DNA from: an uncultured Bacteroidota bacterium
GTDB taxonomy: Bacteria; Bacteroidota; Bacteroidia; Flavobacteriales; Flavobacteriaceae
Reading direction: 5' to 3'
NCBI GenBank assembly: GCA_902544085.1
Contig: CACCAP010000001.1
Span: 248,001 to 312,000 of the forward strand
Length of the DNA: 64,000 bases
The translations under genes were made by a program, and so were the position numbers. The notes below the pieces were generated by a model. The model was given only the letters and a program-made list of their open reading frames with translations. It did no database searches and was not told the DNA's origin. Shown here piece after piece: positions 7,951-15,250 of this stretch (position 1 is the stretch's first letter; every line of letters starts with the position of its first letter).

Positions 7951-9489
7951 TTATTCAATACCTGGTTGCTTTATTTTATAACCAGCTTCTTTTTTTGCCA
8001 AATCAACCATATTTTTCACCTCTTTCAAAAGTTTTTTGGCATCATACACAATTCCATCCTTTATTGTATACTTTACGCCACCTACTCTTGTTACATTATT
8101 GTCATCATCAAGTTTTATAGCACCTGTCCCATACAGAACTTTTAAATTTTCCAAGGGGTTTTCATCAATCACTATGAGATCGGCAAATTTTCCAACCTCA
8201 ACAGAACCAGTAAACTTTTCGATTCCTAAGGTTTCAGCACCATTTAGAGTAGCTGATTGTATAACCTCCAATGGATGAAAACCAGCTTCTCTCAACAGCT
8301 CAAGTTCACGAACGTATGCAAAGCCATATAACTGATAAATAAAGCCTGAGTCTGATCCTACTGTGACTCTTCCACCACGGTTTTTGAATTCATTTAAAAA
8401 AATCATCCAGAGCCGGTAATTTTCTTTCCAAGCAACCTCCTGCTCTGTTCCCCAGTAATGCCAATAAGAACCATGTGAAATTCTACTGGGTGCGTAGAAT
8501 CCCCACAAACTGGGCAGGGTATAATCATCATGCCACTCAGCTCGTCTAGCTCTGTGTAGATCTCTACTTGCCTCGTAAATGTTCAAAGTTGGCGAAATTG
8601 TAAAATCCAAAGAAATTAATTCATTCATTACATTATTCCAGTGGTCAGAAAAAGGTTCTGCTGCTTGAGCCCATAATTTTCCAGCTTCCTCAAATCTATC
8701 CTGCTCATTTTGATAATTATAATTGGGAGGATAATTTTGAATAATTCGATTATTAAACAACGCCTCAGGCAAACCATACCAGTGCTCCATAGAAGTTAGT
8801 CCTGCCCTAGCAGAATTTAATACGTTCCATTTAACAACATTTAGTTGTGCATGATGAGCTGTTGATCTCAATCCTATTTTTTTATTTTCTTTAATTGCAG
8901 CCTCCATTATTTCTGGCGGAGCACCAAAAAATTTTATACCGTCTGAGCCCTCTTTTGCATTTTTTCGAACCCACTCTCTTGCCTCATCAGGTGATTTTAC
9001 TCTAGAATTAAAGGTTGAAAAAGAATAGATTCGTGGAGCAACTATCTCATTATTATTGCTCTTATTTTTTAATTCTAATTTTAGATTTTTTGAGAGAGAA
9101 CCCCCTGGTTCTCTTATTGAAGTTATCCCATGTGCCATCCATAGTTTGAATACATATTCAGGATTAGCACCTTGTGATCTTCCTCCTATATGACCATGCG
9201 TATCAATGAATCCAGGTAGAATATAACTACCCTCACAATCTATTTCAACACCATCATTTGTTAGTTTTGGTCTTCTGCTATTATTTATAGGAACACCAGG
9301 ATAACCAACATTTTGAATTTTTGTAATTATATTGTTTTCAATGACAATATCAACGGGTCCAAGTGGTGGTGCTCCTGTACTATTAATTAGTGTTGCCCCT
9401 CTAAGTATTAATTGTTGATGTTGTTTTTCAAAAATTTGAGAAAAAGAAACGATTGGAATAAAAATTAAAATGAATATTATTTTTCTCAT
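7951..9489 (-). CDS. Secreted amidohydrolase (imidazolonepropionase/prolidase-like)
   Basis: The 512-residue protein has a signal peptide (MRKIIFILIFIPIVSFSQ). It has the metal-dependent amidohydrolase layout: a small N-terminal beta-sandwich piece (LILRGATLIN...GPVDIVIENN), the first metal-site motif G-F-I-D-T-H-G-H at about 94-101, later His residues (STAHHAQ and SMEHWYG), and an active-site Asp in V-G-S-D-S-G. It closes with SVEVGKFADLIVIDENPLENL, the usual return to the beta-sandwich. Relatives hydrolyse cyclic amides or Xaa-Pro dipeptides; the substrate here is unknown. It is a single gene with a long upstream region holding direct repeats. Confidence 0.8.
   Translation of the reverse strand: MRKIIFILIFIPIVSFSQIFEKQHQQLILRGATLINSTGAPPLGPVDIVIENNIITKIQNVGYPGVPINNSRRPKLTNDGVEIDCEGSYILPGFIDTHGHIGGRSQGANPEYVFKLWMAHGITSIREPGGSLSKNLKLELKNKSNNNEIVAPRIYSFSTFNSRVKSPDEAREWVRKNAKEGSDGIKFFGAPPEIMEAAIKENKKIGLRSTAHHAQLNVVKWNVLNSARAGLTSMEHWYGLPEALFNNRIIQNYPPNYNYQNEQDRFEEAGKLWAQAAEPFSDHWNNVMNELISLDFTISPTLNIYEASRDLHRARRAEWHDDYTLPSLWGFYAPSRISHGSYWHYWGTEQEVAWKENYRLWMIFLNEFKNRGGRVTVGSDSGFIYQLYGFAYVRELELLREAGFHPLEVIQSATLNGAETLGIEKFTGSVEVGKFADLIVIDENPLENLKVLYGTGAIKLDDDNNVTRVGGVKYTIKDGIVYDAKKLLKEVKNMVDLAKKEAGYKIKQPGIE
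7962..7996 (+). terminator. Candidate terminator of the surface-protein operon, inside the convergent gene's 3' end
   Basis: CTGGTT (7962-7967) pairs with AACCAG (7980-7985) across a 12-base loop, followed by CTTCTTTTTTT. On the plus strand this reads as a weak rho-independent terminator 26 bp past the stop at 7936. It sits in the last codons of the amidohydrolase gene on the other strand, so it must also serve as coding sequence. Confidence 0.4.
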
Positions 9490-9513
9490 GATGCTAGTTT
9501 AATTTTTTAGGGT

Positions 9514-9553
9514 GTTCCCAAAGGGATCACTTTATGTTCCCAGTAGTATCACT
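9514..9553. repeat. Pair of 18-bp imperfect direct repeats spaced 22 bp (possible operator)
   Basis: GTTCCCAnnnnnATCACT occurs at 9514-9531 and again at 9536-9553, with 13 of 18 positions fixed and the middle five different. The 22-bp start-to-start distance is about two helical turns, as expected for two protomers binding the same DNA face. It lies between the amidohydrolase start (9489, minus) and a candidate -7 element at 9564-9571, so it would be in the leader or near the promoter. Confidence 0.4.
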
Positions 9554-9563
9554 CAAATTCATA

Positions 9564-9571
9564 CAAAACTA
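9564..9571 (-). promoter_or_regulatory. Candidate -7 promoter element for the amidohydrolase (TAGTTTTG)
   Basis: On the minus strand the octamer TAGTTTTG matches TAnnTTTG. It would give a leader of about 70 nt for the gene starting at 9489, containing both direct repeats. A short inverted repeat GACAG-ATT-CTGTC lies just upstream at about 9587-9599. No clear -33 TTTG was found. Confidence 0.3.
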
Positions 9572-9676
9572 ATGAAAATTAATGTGGACAGATTCTGTCT
9601 AGATTAATTTTTAAATTTTAACATTAACTTATTATTTTAAAAACATTTGAATCACATTATAATCATATTATATGGT

Positions 9677-10513
9677 GTGTTCAAAAAAAGACAAATAGAT
9701 TTAGTTGTTCTTTCAGATATTCACCTAGGTACACGAGGGTGCAGAGCTGATGAATTAATTAATTATTTGAGAACTATCAAACCTAAAAAAATCATTCTAA
9801 ATGGTGATATAATTGATATATGGCAGTTCAAAAAAAAGTACTTTCCAAAATCTCATTTGAAAGTAATAAGAATACTCTTAGATTTTTTATCTAAAGGAAC
9901 CAAGATTCATTATTTACCAGGAAATCATGATGAAGTTCTTAGGAAATTTAATGGTTATGGAATGAAAAATTTTAAAATTAGTAATAAAGCAGTTTTAAAA
10001 TTAAATGGTAAAAAAGCTTGGTTTTTTCATGGTGATGTATTTGATATAACAATGAAATATTCTAAATGGGTCGCAAAATTAGGAGGAATAGGATATGATT
10101 TTTTGATTAGATTAAATTTTACTGTTAATCGTTTCAGGGAATGGAGGGGTAAAGGAAAAATATCATTTTCTAAATACATAAAATACAAGGTCAAGGAAGC
10201 AGTGAAATATGTCAATCAATTTGAAGATATTGCTCTCGGGATAGCTCGTGAAAATAATTATGATTTTGTTGTCTGTGGACACATACATCAACCAGTTATT
10301 AGGGATCAAATTATTAGGGGAAAAAAAATAACATATTTGAACTCTGGAGATTGGATAGAAAATTTAACTTCACTGGAATACAACAATGATAGTTGGAGTT
10401 TGTTTGAATATGATCCTAATAATTTCAAAAATCTGAAAAAAGAAAGAAAATCAACAATTGATAAATCAACAAACGAACTTTTTGAATCTATGCTTAAAGA
10501 TTTTAAATCATGA
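9677..10513 (+). CDS. LpxH-like calcineurin-family phosphoesterase (UDP-2,3-diacylglucosamine diphosphatase family)
   Basis: This is a metallophosphoesterase with all five family motifs: S-D-I-H-L-G near the N-terminus, N-G-D-I-I-D-I-W, P-G-N-H-D-E, H-G-D and C-G-H-I-H-Q-P. Members are annotated as UDP-2,3-diacylglucosamine diphosphatases (lipid A pathway), though LpxH activity is not certain for this branch. I prefer the GTG at 9677 (V-F-K-K-R-Q-I-D-L, 278 residues) because relatives begin with a similar short basic segment just before the first beta strand. An in-frame TTG at 9647 would add ten hydrophobic residues. It overlaps the next gene by ATGA. Confidence 0.8.
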   Translation: MFKKRQIDLVVLSDIHLGTRGCRADELINYLRTIKPKKIILNGDIIDIWQFKKKYFPKSHLKVIRILLDFLSKGTKIHYLPGNHDEVLRKFNGYGMKNFKISNKAVLKLNGKKAWFFHGDVFDITMKYSKWVAKLGGIGYDFLIRLNFTVNRFREWRGKGKISFSKYIKYKVKEAVKYVNQFEDIALGIARENNYDFVVCGHIHQPVIRDQIIRGKKITYLNSGDWIENLTSLEYNNDSWSLFEYDPNNFKNLKKERKSTIDKSTNELFESMLKDFKS

Positions 10514-11568
10514 AAATTTTATACGCAGTTCAGTCAACAGGAAACGGACATATAATTAGAGCAAATGAATTAATTAAAATTTTTAAAAATCGAGCTGAGG
10601 TTGATGTGTTGATTAGTGGAACTCAATCATCATTAAAATTGAAACATGATATAAAATATCAATATAAAGGCTTGAGTTTTGTATTTGGAAAAAAAGGAGG
10701 AATTGATTTTTTCAAGACATTTAAATTATTCAATCCAATAACATTTATTAGAGAGATTTATAATTGTCCAGTTAACAAATACGATTTAATAATTAATGAT
10801 TTTGAACCTATATCTGCTTGGGCATGTTTATTTAAAAGAAAAAAAAATTGTATTGCATTGAGTCATCAATTCTCTTTATTATCACATAAAGTACCAAAAG
10901 GATCAAAAGTGAATCTGATTCAGTCATTTATTTTAAAATATTATTCACCCATTAAGAAAGGCTATGGATTTCATTTTAAAAAATATGATAGAAATTTTTT
11001 TTTCCCAATAATTAAATCCAACCTAAGAAATAAAGAAATTAAAAATGGTTCTCATATAACTACATATTTACCATCATATTCAGATGAGTATCTTTATTCT
11101 ATATTTTCAAAAATATACAAACAAAATTGGCATGTTTTTTCCCAACATACAAAGCAGAAGTATAGGAGAGGAAATATTTCATTTTTTCCTACAGGATATG
11201 AGGAGTTTGAAGAAAGTTTATTGTCGTGTTCAGGAGTAATATGTAATTCTGGTTTTGAAACTCCATCTGAAGCACTATTTCTTGGAAAAAAATTACTGGT
11301 TATTCCAATGAAATATCAATTTGAACAACATATGAACGCAGTTGCCTTAGACAAAATGGGAGTTAAAGTTCTAAAAACACTTAATAAAAACTCAATTAGT
11401 AAGATTAGAAAATGGATTAAAAAAGTTAATCTAATTAGGATGACTTATCCTAATGAAAATAAGAAAATCATTGATAAAATTTTAATTGATTTTATAAGAG
11501 AAAAATCAAATAAAAAAATATCTAATAATTTAAAATACTTTACAAACCAAAGGGATACAATACTCTGA
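10510..11568 (+). CDS. Glycosyltransferase (MGT/GT28-like fold)
   Basis: The 352-residue protein begins K-I-L-Y-A-V-Q-S-T-G-N-G-H-I-I-R-A, the Gly-rich first loop of a GT-B glycosyltransferase. The C-terminal half has GVICNSGFETPSEALFLGKKLLVIPM followed by QFEQHMNA, the nucleotide-sugar binding region seen in MurG and UDP-glucuronosyltransferase-like enzymes. No signal peptide is present. Its 4-bp overlap with the LpxH-like gene suggests a shared role in envelope glycolipid synthesis. Donor and acceptor are unknown. Confidence 0.75.
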   Translation: MKILYAVQSTGNGHIIRANELIKIFKNRAEVDVLISGTQSSLKLKHDIKYQYKGLSFVFGKKGGIDFFKTFKLFNPITFIREIYNCPVNKYDLIINDFEPISAWACLFKRKKNCIALSHQFSLLSHKVPKGSKVNLIQSFILKYYSPIKKGYGFHFKKYDRNFFFPIIKSNLRNKEIKNGSHITTYLPSYSDEYLYSIFSKIYKQNWHVFSQHTKQKYRRGNISFFPTGYEEFEESLLSCSGVICNSGFETPSEALFLGKKLLVIPMKYQFEQHMNAVALDKMGVKVLKTLNKNSISKIRKWIKKVNLIRMTYPNENKKIIDKILIDFIREKSNKKISNNLKYFTNQRDTIL

Positions 11569-11678
11569 TAAAATGTTAGGTTTCTAATTACAAAAATTAA
11601 ATTTTCACTTGTTCAAGTCGAACATTTGGGAGCACTTTTAAGATTTTAAGACGTTGATAATCAGTGTATATTTTTTTG

Positions 11679-11753
11679 TGGGTGATACTGGATTCGAACC
11701 AGTGACCCCTACCCTGTCAAGGTAGTGCTCTGAACCAACTGAGCTAATCACCC
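11679..11753 (-). tRNA. tRNA-Val (anticodon GAC)
   Basis: The minus strand folds as a full cloverleaf: acceptor GGGTGAT/ATCACCC, a D arm beginning GCTC, anticodon stem CTACC/GGTAG around loop TTGACAG (anticodon GAC, reading GUC/GUU), and T arm ACTGG-TTCGAAT-CCAGT. The discriminator is A at 11679. CCA is not encoded. Confidence 0.93.
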
Positions 11754-11822
11754 CTAGATTTGTTAAATCAAAAAAAGTCTAATATCTACTAATTTGGAGA
11801 TACTTATTAGTTTATTAAACTT

Positions 11823-12047
11823 TTACTTCCCGTTTTGAATAGGATCAGTTTCGGGCATCAATTTATTTAAAATAGTGTAAACAGGACAAAATTTAGTAAT
11901 TGGACTAATAACCTGTAATGCACCCACTGCAATCACTATCCATAAAAAATTGAAATTAGATGTTAGGTAAGATAACCCAACACCAGTAAGGTAAAGCATT
12001 CCACATATAGCATCGTGAGCTCTTATTTTTGAAATATTTTTTTTCAT
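11823..12047 (-). CDS. DUF2892-family small membrane protein (YgaP-like)
   Basis: This is 74 residues with two membrane segments, about 14-32 (CGMLYLTGVGLSYL) and 36-52 (WIVIAVGALQVIS). The motif T-K-F-C-P-V-Y-T-I-L follows; the Cys-Pro after the second helix is typical of DUF2892 proteins, which occur alone or fused to rhodanese domains. Function is unknown; a link to sulfur or thiol handling is only suggested by those fusions. It is monocistronic, between two transcription units. Confidence 0.75.
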   Translation of the reverse strand: MKKNISKIRAHDAICGMLYLTGVGLSYLTSNFNFLWIVIAVGALQVISPITKFCPVYTILNKLMPETDPIQNGK

Positions 12048-12071
12048 ATTTAATGGTTAATTTATTAATAA

Positions 12072-12079
12072 CAAATATA
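12072..12079 (-). promoter_or_regulatory. Candidate -7 promoter element (TATATTTG) for the DUF2892 gene
   Basis: On the minus strand TATATTTG is an exact TAnnTTTG match, 24 bp upstream of the ATG at 12047. That is a sensible distance for a short leader. No -33 TTTG is evident. Confidence 0.4.
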
Positions 12080-12118
12080 ACTTATTCACTAAATAATATT
12101 AGTTTGTTTGAATCTTTT

Positions 12119-13027
12119 CTATATCAATTCTGCAATCATACATCTAACACTTCCACCGCCACATTTTTGAATAATTGGAATTGGGATATTTAAAATTTTA
12201 GATTCACTTGACAAAATTTGTTTTTGATTGGTAGTTAATGAACTAAAAGCCAATTGACTGATAACAATTACTTTATTCCCTTGTTCACCAAGCTGAAGTA
12301 AATTTCCAGCAAAAGACTCCATTTGTTTTAAATCAATTTCAATAATATTTCTACCTGTACTTTCAATAGATTCTTTGACTTTTTTTCTTTCATCCTCATC
12401 AAGTATGGATTCGAGGCACACCAATATAAAATCATCACCTATACTCATCATTACATTAGTGTGATAAACAATTCCTCCTTTTGAATCATGTGATGTGAAT
12501 GTTATTGGACTGTAACCAATATCGGAGCAAAATTTCTCAAATAATCCTATGTCAGATCTTTTTGAAATTGAACAGTATGCTACTTTATTAGTTCTATCCA
12601 AAACCACGCTTCCAGTACCTTCCAGAAAAACATTATCCTCTTCATAATTCGTGTAGTCATTTAAAAGAGTGTAATTAAATCCATTGTTTTTTAACTTATC
12701 AATGAAAGATTTATTTTTTTCTTTTCTTCTTGACTCAGCATACATGGAATGAATCACATATTTATCATTGTGAAAACTAATCCAATTGTTTGGGAACACA
12801 TCATCCGATAAATTTTTACTCCTATCATTTTCACAAACAATAATATTGATCCCATTATCTCTTAAAATTGAGCACATATTCTCAAATTCATCAATTGCAA
12901 CCAATTTAATTTCATTGTTGTTCATATTTTCAACTCTTGACTGAAAAAAATTATCCTTAGATGTATCTTCATTGTATCCAAATGAAGATGGTCTGATCAT
13001 TAAAATATTTTTTGTTATTTGGTTCAC
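12119..13027 (-). CDS. ctlX: CtlX, citrulline-utilisation hydrolase (amidinotransferase/deiminase fold)
   Basis: The 302-residue protein belongs to the guanidino-modifying (arginine deiminase/DDAH) superfamily. Visible landmarks are M-I-R-P-S-S-F-G-Y-N-E near the N-terminus, F-P-N-N-W-I-S, F-L-E-G-T-G-S (acidic substrate ligand), a catalytic His in G-I-V-Y-H-T-N-V-M, and the C-terminal nucleophile Cys in C-G-G-G-S-V-R-C-M. The opening and closing motifs match what I know of CtlX, linked to citrulline or ornithine metabolism. It is a single gene with no visible arginine-pathway neighbour. Confidence 0.8.
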   Translation of the reverse strand: MNQITKNILMIRPSSFGYNEDTSKDNFFQSRVENMNNNEIKLVAIDEFENMCSILRDNGINIIVCENDRSKNLSDDVFPNNWISFHNDKYVIHSMYAESRRKEKNKSFIDKLKNNGFNYTLLNDYTNYEEDNVFLEGTGSVVLDRTNKVAYCSISKRSDIGLFEKFCSDIGYSPITFTSHDSKGGIVYHTNVMMSIGDDFILVCLESILDEDERKKVKESIESTGRNIIEIDLKQMESFAGNLLQLGEQGNKVIVISQLAFSSLTTNQKQILSSESKILNIPIPIIQKCGGGSVRCMIAELI

Positions 13028-13067
13028 TTATTGTAGATGTTAATCGAAATTAAAATATTCTTTTTAA

Positions 13068-13490
13068 ATGCTAAGAAATGTTTCATATAAAAATGAAAAA
13101 CAAGAGTTAGAAATTAATGAGCTTGTTGGCAAACCATTTGGGCTTTTTAAAAGAATCAAAGAAGGTGGAGTTGGGTCTGGTAAACTTTTAATCACAAAAG
13201 CTGATAAGGATATCGAAAATCTTTTGATTTTAGACCATAATCTAAACTACTGCAATATTGAAATGAGACCTAATGGAATAATTGTGTATTTCAGAGTACT
13301 TTTAGAAACATATGCTCTCATTATTCCCTACTACAAATTGGTAATCTTCAAAGTTGACGCTCAAGAATACACTCTAAACATTGATCAGAAGTTTGTAAAA
13401 ATCAAAGTTAAAGGCAAAGGCAATCATGGATTTTTCAGAAGAATAATGGAACAAAAAGCAATTGATTATGACAAATACAAAATCAATTAA
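13068..13490 (+). CDS. Conserved hypothetical protein (140 aa)
   Basis: I do not recognise a named family. The protein is soluble-looking, with no signal peptide and no long membrane helix apart from a moderately hydrophobic YALIIPYYKLVIF strand region around residues 85-97. A Gly-rich stretch (KEGGVGSGKLLI, about 31-42) precedes alternating strand-like segments. A compact beta-rich fold is a guess. It is followed tail-to-tail by the small membrane protein on the other strand, 9 bp away. Confidence 0.65.
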   Translation: MLRNVSYKNEKQELEINELVGKPFGLFKRIKEGGVGSGKLLITKADKDIENLLILDHNLNYCNIEMRPNGIIVYFRVLLETYALIIPYYKLVIFKVDAQEYTLNIDQKFVKIKVKGKGNHGFFRRIMEQKAIDYDKYKIN

Positions 13491-13499
13491 CTCAATGAA

Positions 13500-13694
13500 T
13501 CATTTTTTTGTGATTGCAAAAAAAATGTATAAGACCATCGCCGTTAAAATCAACACCCAACCAACTGGAATCAAGAAAAATGGTTCATTTAAAATTCCTT
13601 CTTTATCAACAGATGAATCCGCCAACTCAAAGGCAATAAAACAGATAATTCCAATGCAAAGAATAAAGGTTGCAACTTTAAATTTTCTATCCAT
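13500..13694 (-). CDS. Small two-helix membrane protein (DUF3955-like)
   Basis: The 64 residues contain two membrane segments, about 6-24 (KVATFILCIGIICFIAFEL) and 40-60 (FLIPVGWVLILTAMVLYIFF), with a short acidic loop containing D-K-E-G-I-L-N-E-P between them. The pattern resembles DUF3955-type small flavobacterial membrane proteins. I prefer this frame over an overlapping 99-codon plus-strand frame because of the clear helix pattern. Function is unknown. Confidence 0.6.
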   Translation of the reverse strand: MDRKFKVATFILCIGIICFIAFELADSSVDKEGILNEPFFLIPVGWVLILTAMVLYIFFAITKK

Positions 13695-13738
13695 ACAGTC
13701 TGCAAAATTTCATAATTTTAAATTAATAAATATTTACA

Positions 13739-14356
13739 ATGGTGAAGTTCGATTTAGATAAAATTAAAGGTCTGGAAAAAATATATAGATTAAATCTTAT
13801 AAACAGTTGTACTGGCTACAAATCTGCTAATTTGATTGGATCAATTGACAAGGAAGGCAATACAAATCTTGCAATCTTTAGTTCGATAACTCATTTAGGA
13901 AGTGATCCTGCAATGATAGGTTTTGTACTAAGACCAAGAACAGTTCCCAGAAATACCTACAACAATATTTTTAAAAATAAATATTTTACAGTTAATCATG
14001 TTTTTGAGAATGATATTGAAGATGCACATCATACATCAGCTAAATACCCAAAAGAAGTTTCAGAGTTTGATGTCACAAAACTTGAACCTGAGTTCTTAGA
14101 TGGTTTTGAAGCTCCATTTGTAAAAAGCTCAAAAGTGAAATTTGCATGTAAGTACTTGAATGAATACGACATTAAAGAGAATAACACAGTTTTAGTTGTT
14201 GCAGCAATACAAACATTGTATGTAGATGAAAAATCCATACATCAGGATGGTTGGATTCAACTGGATAAAGCAGGAACAGTAACAATTAATGGACTTGACG
14301 GTTATGCAAAAACATCATTATTAAACCGTTTTGAATATGCTAGACCAAAAAAATGA
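13739..14356 (+). CDS. Flavin reductase family protein (FMN-binding split barrel)
   Basis: The 205-residue protein shows the flavin-reductase split-barrel pattern: NLIGSIDKEGNTNLAIFSSITHLGSDPAMIGFVLRP covers the FMN-binding strands and loop, then R-T-V-P-R-N-T-Y-N-N-I and YFTVNHV. Such proteins reduce FMN/FAD with NAD(P)H or use bound flavin in other reductions. Its 3' end overlaps the O-methyltransferase gene by 4 bp, so the two are probably made together. The partner monooxygenase, if any, is not in the window. Confidence 0.78.
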   Translation: MVKFDLDKIKGLEKIYRLNLINSCTGYKSANLIGSIDKEGNTNLAIFSSITHLGSDPAMIGFVLRPRTVPRNTYNNIFKNKYFTVNHVFENDIEDAHHTSAKYPKEVSEFDVTKLEPEFLDGFEAPFVKSSKVKFACKYLNEYDIKENNTVLVVAAIQTLYVDEKSIHQDGWIQLDKAGTVTINGLDGYAKTSLLNRFEYARPKK

Positions 14357-14988
14357 ATGAATTTATAGATGAGGATTTATATGAATATTTGTTAAAACAT
14401 TCCTCAAAAGAACCCGAACATTTAAAAAAGCTAAATAAAGAAACACATTTAAAAATTCTAAATCCTAGAATGCTCAGCGGCCACCTCCAAGGAAGGTTTC
14501 TATCATTGATTGCTAAGATATATAAACCAAAAAGGGTGTTGGAAATAGGAACATATACAGGCTATTCTGCACTTTGTTTCAGCGAAGGCATTGAGGTTGA
14601 TGGTGAAATTCATACAATTGATAAAAACGAGGAACTTTTAAAGATTCAAAGTGATTATTTTAAGAATTGTAAAGCAACAATTAAGCAATATTGTGGTGAT
14701 GCCTTAGAAATTATACCAACAATTAATGAAACTTTTGACTTAATTTTTTTAGATGCTGATAAAGAAAACTATATAAATTATTACAATCTTATCATTGACA
14801 AATTGAGAGTGGGTGGTTTGATTATCGCTGACAATGTACTTTGGAGTGGTAAAGTATTAAAGAAGAATTCCAAGGACGAAGCAACAAAATCATTAATAGA
14901 GTTCAACAAACTAATCAAAAATGACGATAGGGTTCACAATGTTATTATCCCTGTTAGAGATGGATTAAATTTGATTTATAAAAATTAA
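14353..14988 (+). CDS. SAM-dependent O-methyltransferase (caffeoyl-CoA/catechol OMT family)
   Basis: This is a 211-residue Rossmann methyltransferase. Motif I is V-L-E-I-G-T-Y-T-G-Y-S-A-L at about 61-73, the SAM-ribose acidic region follows in IHTIDKN, and F-D-L-I-F-L-D-A-D-K-E-N-Y is the metal-binding segment of class I O-methyltransferases. ADNVLWSGKV is also characteristic. The usual product annotation is a catechol or caffeoyl-CoA type OMT, and the natural substrate is unknown. Its stop overlaps the convergent tatA stop by 4 bp. Confidence 0.85.
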   Translation: MNEFIDEDLYEYLLKHSSKEPEHLKKLNKETHLKILNPRMLSGHLQGRFLSLIAKIYKPKRVLEIGTYTGYSALCFSEGIEVDGEIHTIDKNEELLKIQSDYFKNCKATIKQYCGDALEIIPTINETFDLIFLDADKENYINYYNLIIDKLRVGGLIIADNVLWSGKVLKKNSKDEATKSLIEFNKLIKNDDRVHNVIIPVRDGLNLIYKN

Positions 14989-15248
14989 AGGTCCCGTTTA
15001 ATTGAATCAGTAATGTCGTCAAGTTCTTCCTTGACTTTACTAATATCCTCCGTGATTTTATCGGTCTCAATTCCCTTGTTTTTTGATCCCTTCTTTATCT
15101 CAGATTTTATCTCTTGAGTAGCATCACGGACCTGTCTAATCCCCTTACCCATTCCTCTAGCAATTTCTGGAATTTTATCGGCACCAAATATCATAAGAAT
15201 TATGAAAAAAACGAATATTATTTCTGCACCGCTAATAAAATATAACAT
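14985..15248 (-). CDS. tatA: TatA/E-family twin-arginine translocase subunit
   Basis: The 87-residue protein has one N-terminal membrane helix, then the hinge and amphipathic helix signature F-G-A-D-K-I-P-E-I-A-R-G-M-G-K-G, then a charged Lys/Glu-rich tail. This is the diagnostic TatA/TatE layout; it forms the pore-like part of the Tat exporter for folded proteins. It follows the M1 peptidase gene by 2 bp and probably shares its transcript. TatC is not in the window. Confidence 0.88.
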   Translation of the reverse strand: MLYFISGAEIIFVFFIILMIFGADKIPEIARGMGKGIRQVRDATQEIKSEIKKGSKNKGIETDKITEDISKVKEELDDITDSIKRDL

Positions 15249-15250
15249 GT

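Noticed and set aside
11605..11635. GTTCAAGTCGAAC resembling a tRNA T arm near tRNA-Val
   Set aside because: No acceptor, D or anticodon arm can be built around it; it is only a short chance inverted repeat.
13462..13761. 99-codon plus-strand open frame
   Set aside because: It lies opposite a better minus-strand frame with two clear membrane helices, and overlaps the upstream gene's end; its own sequence shows no family pattern.
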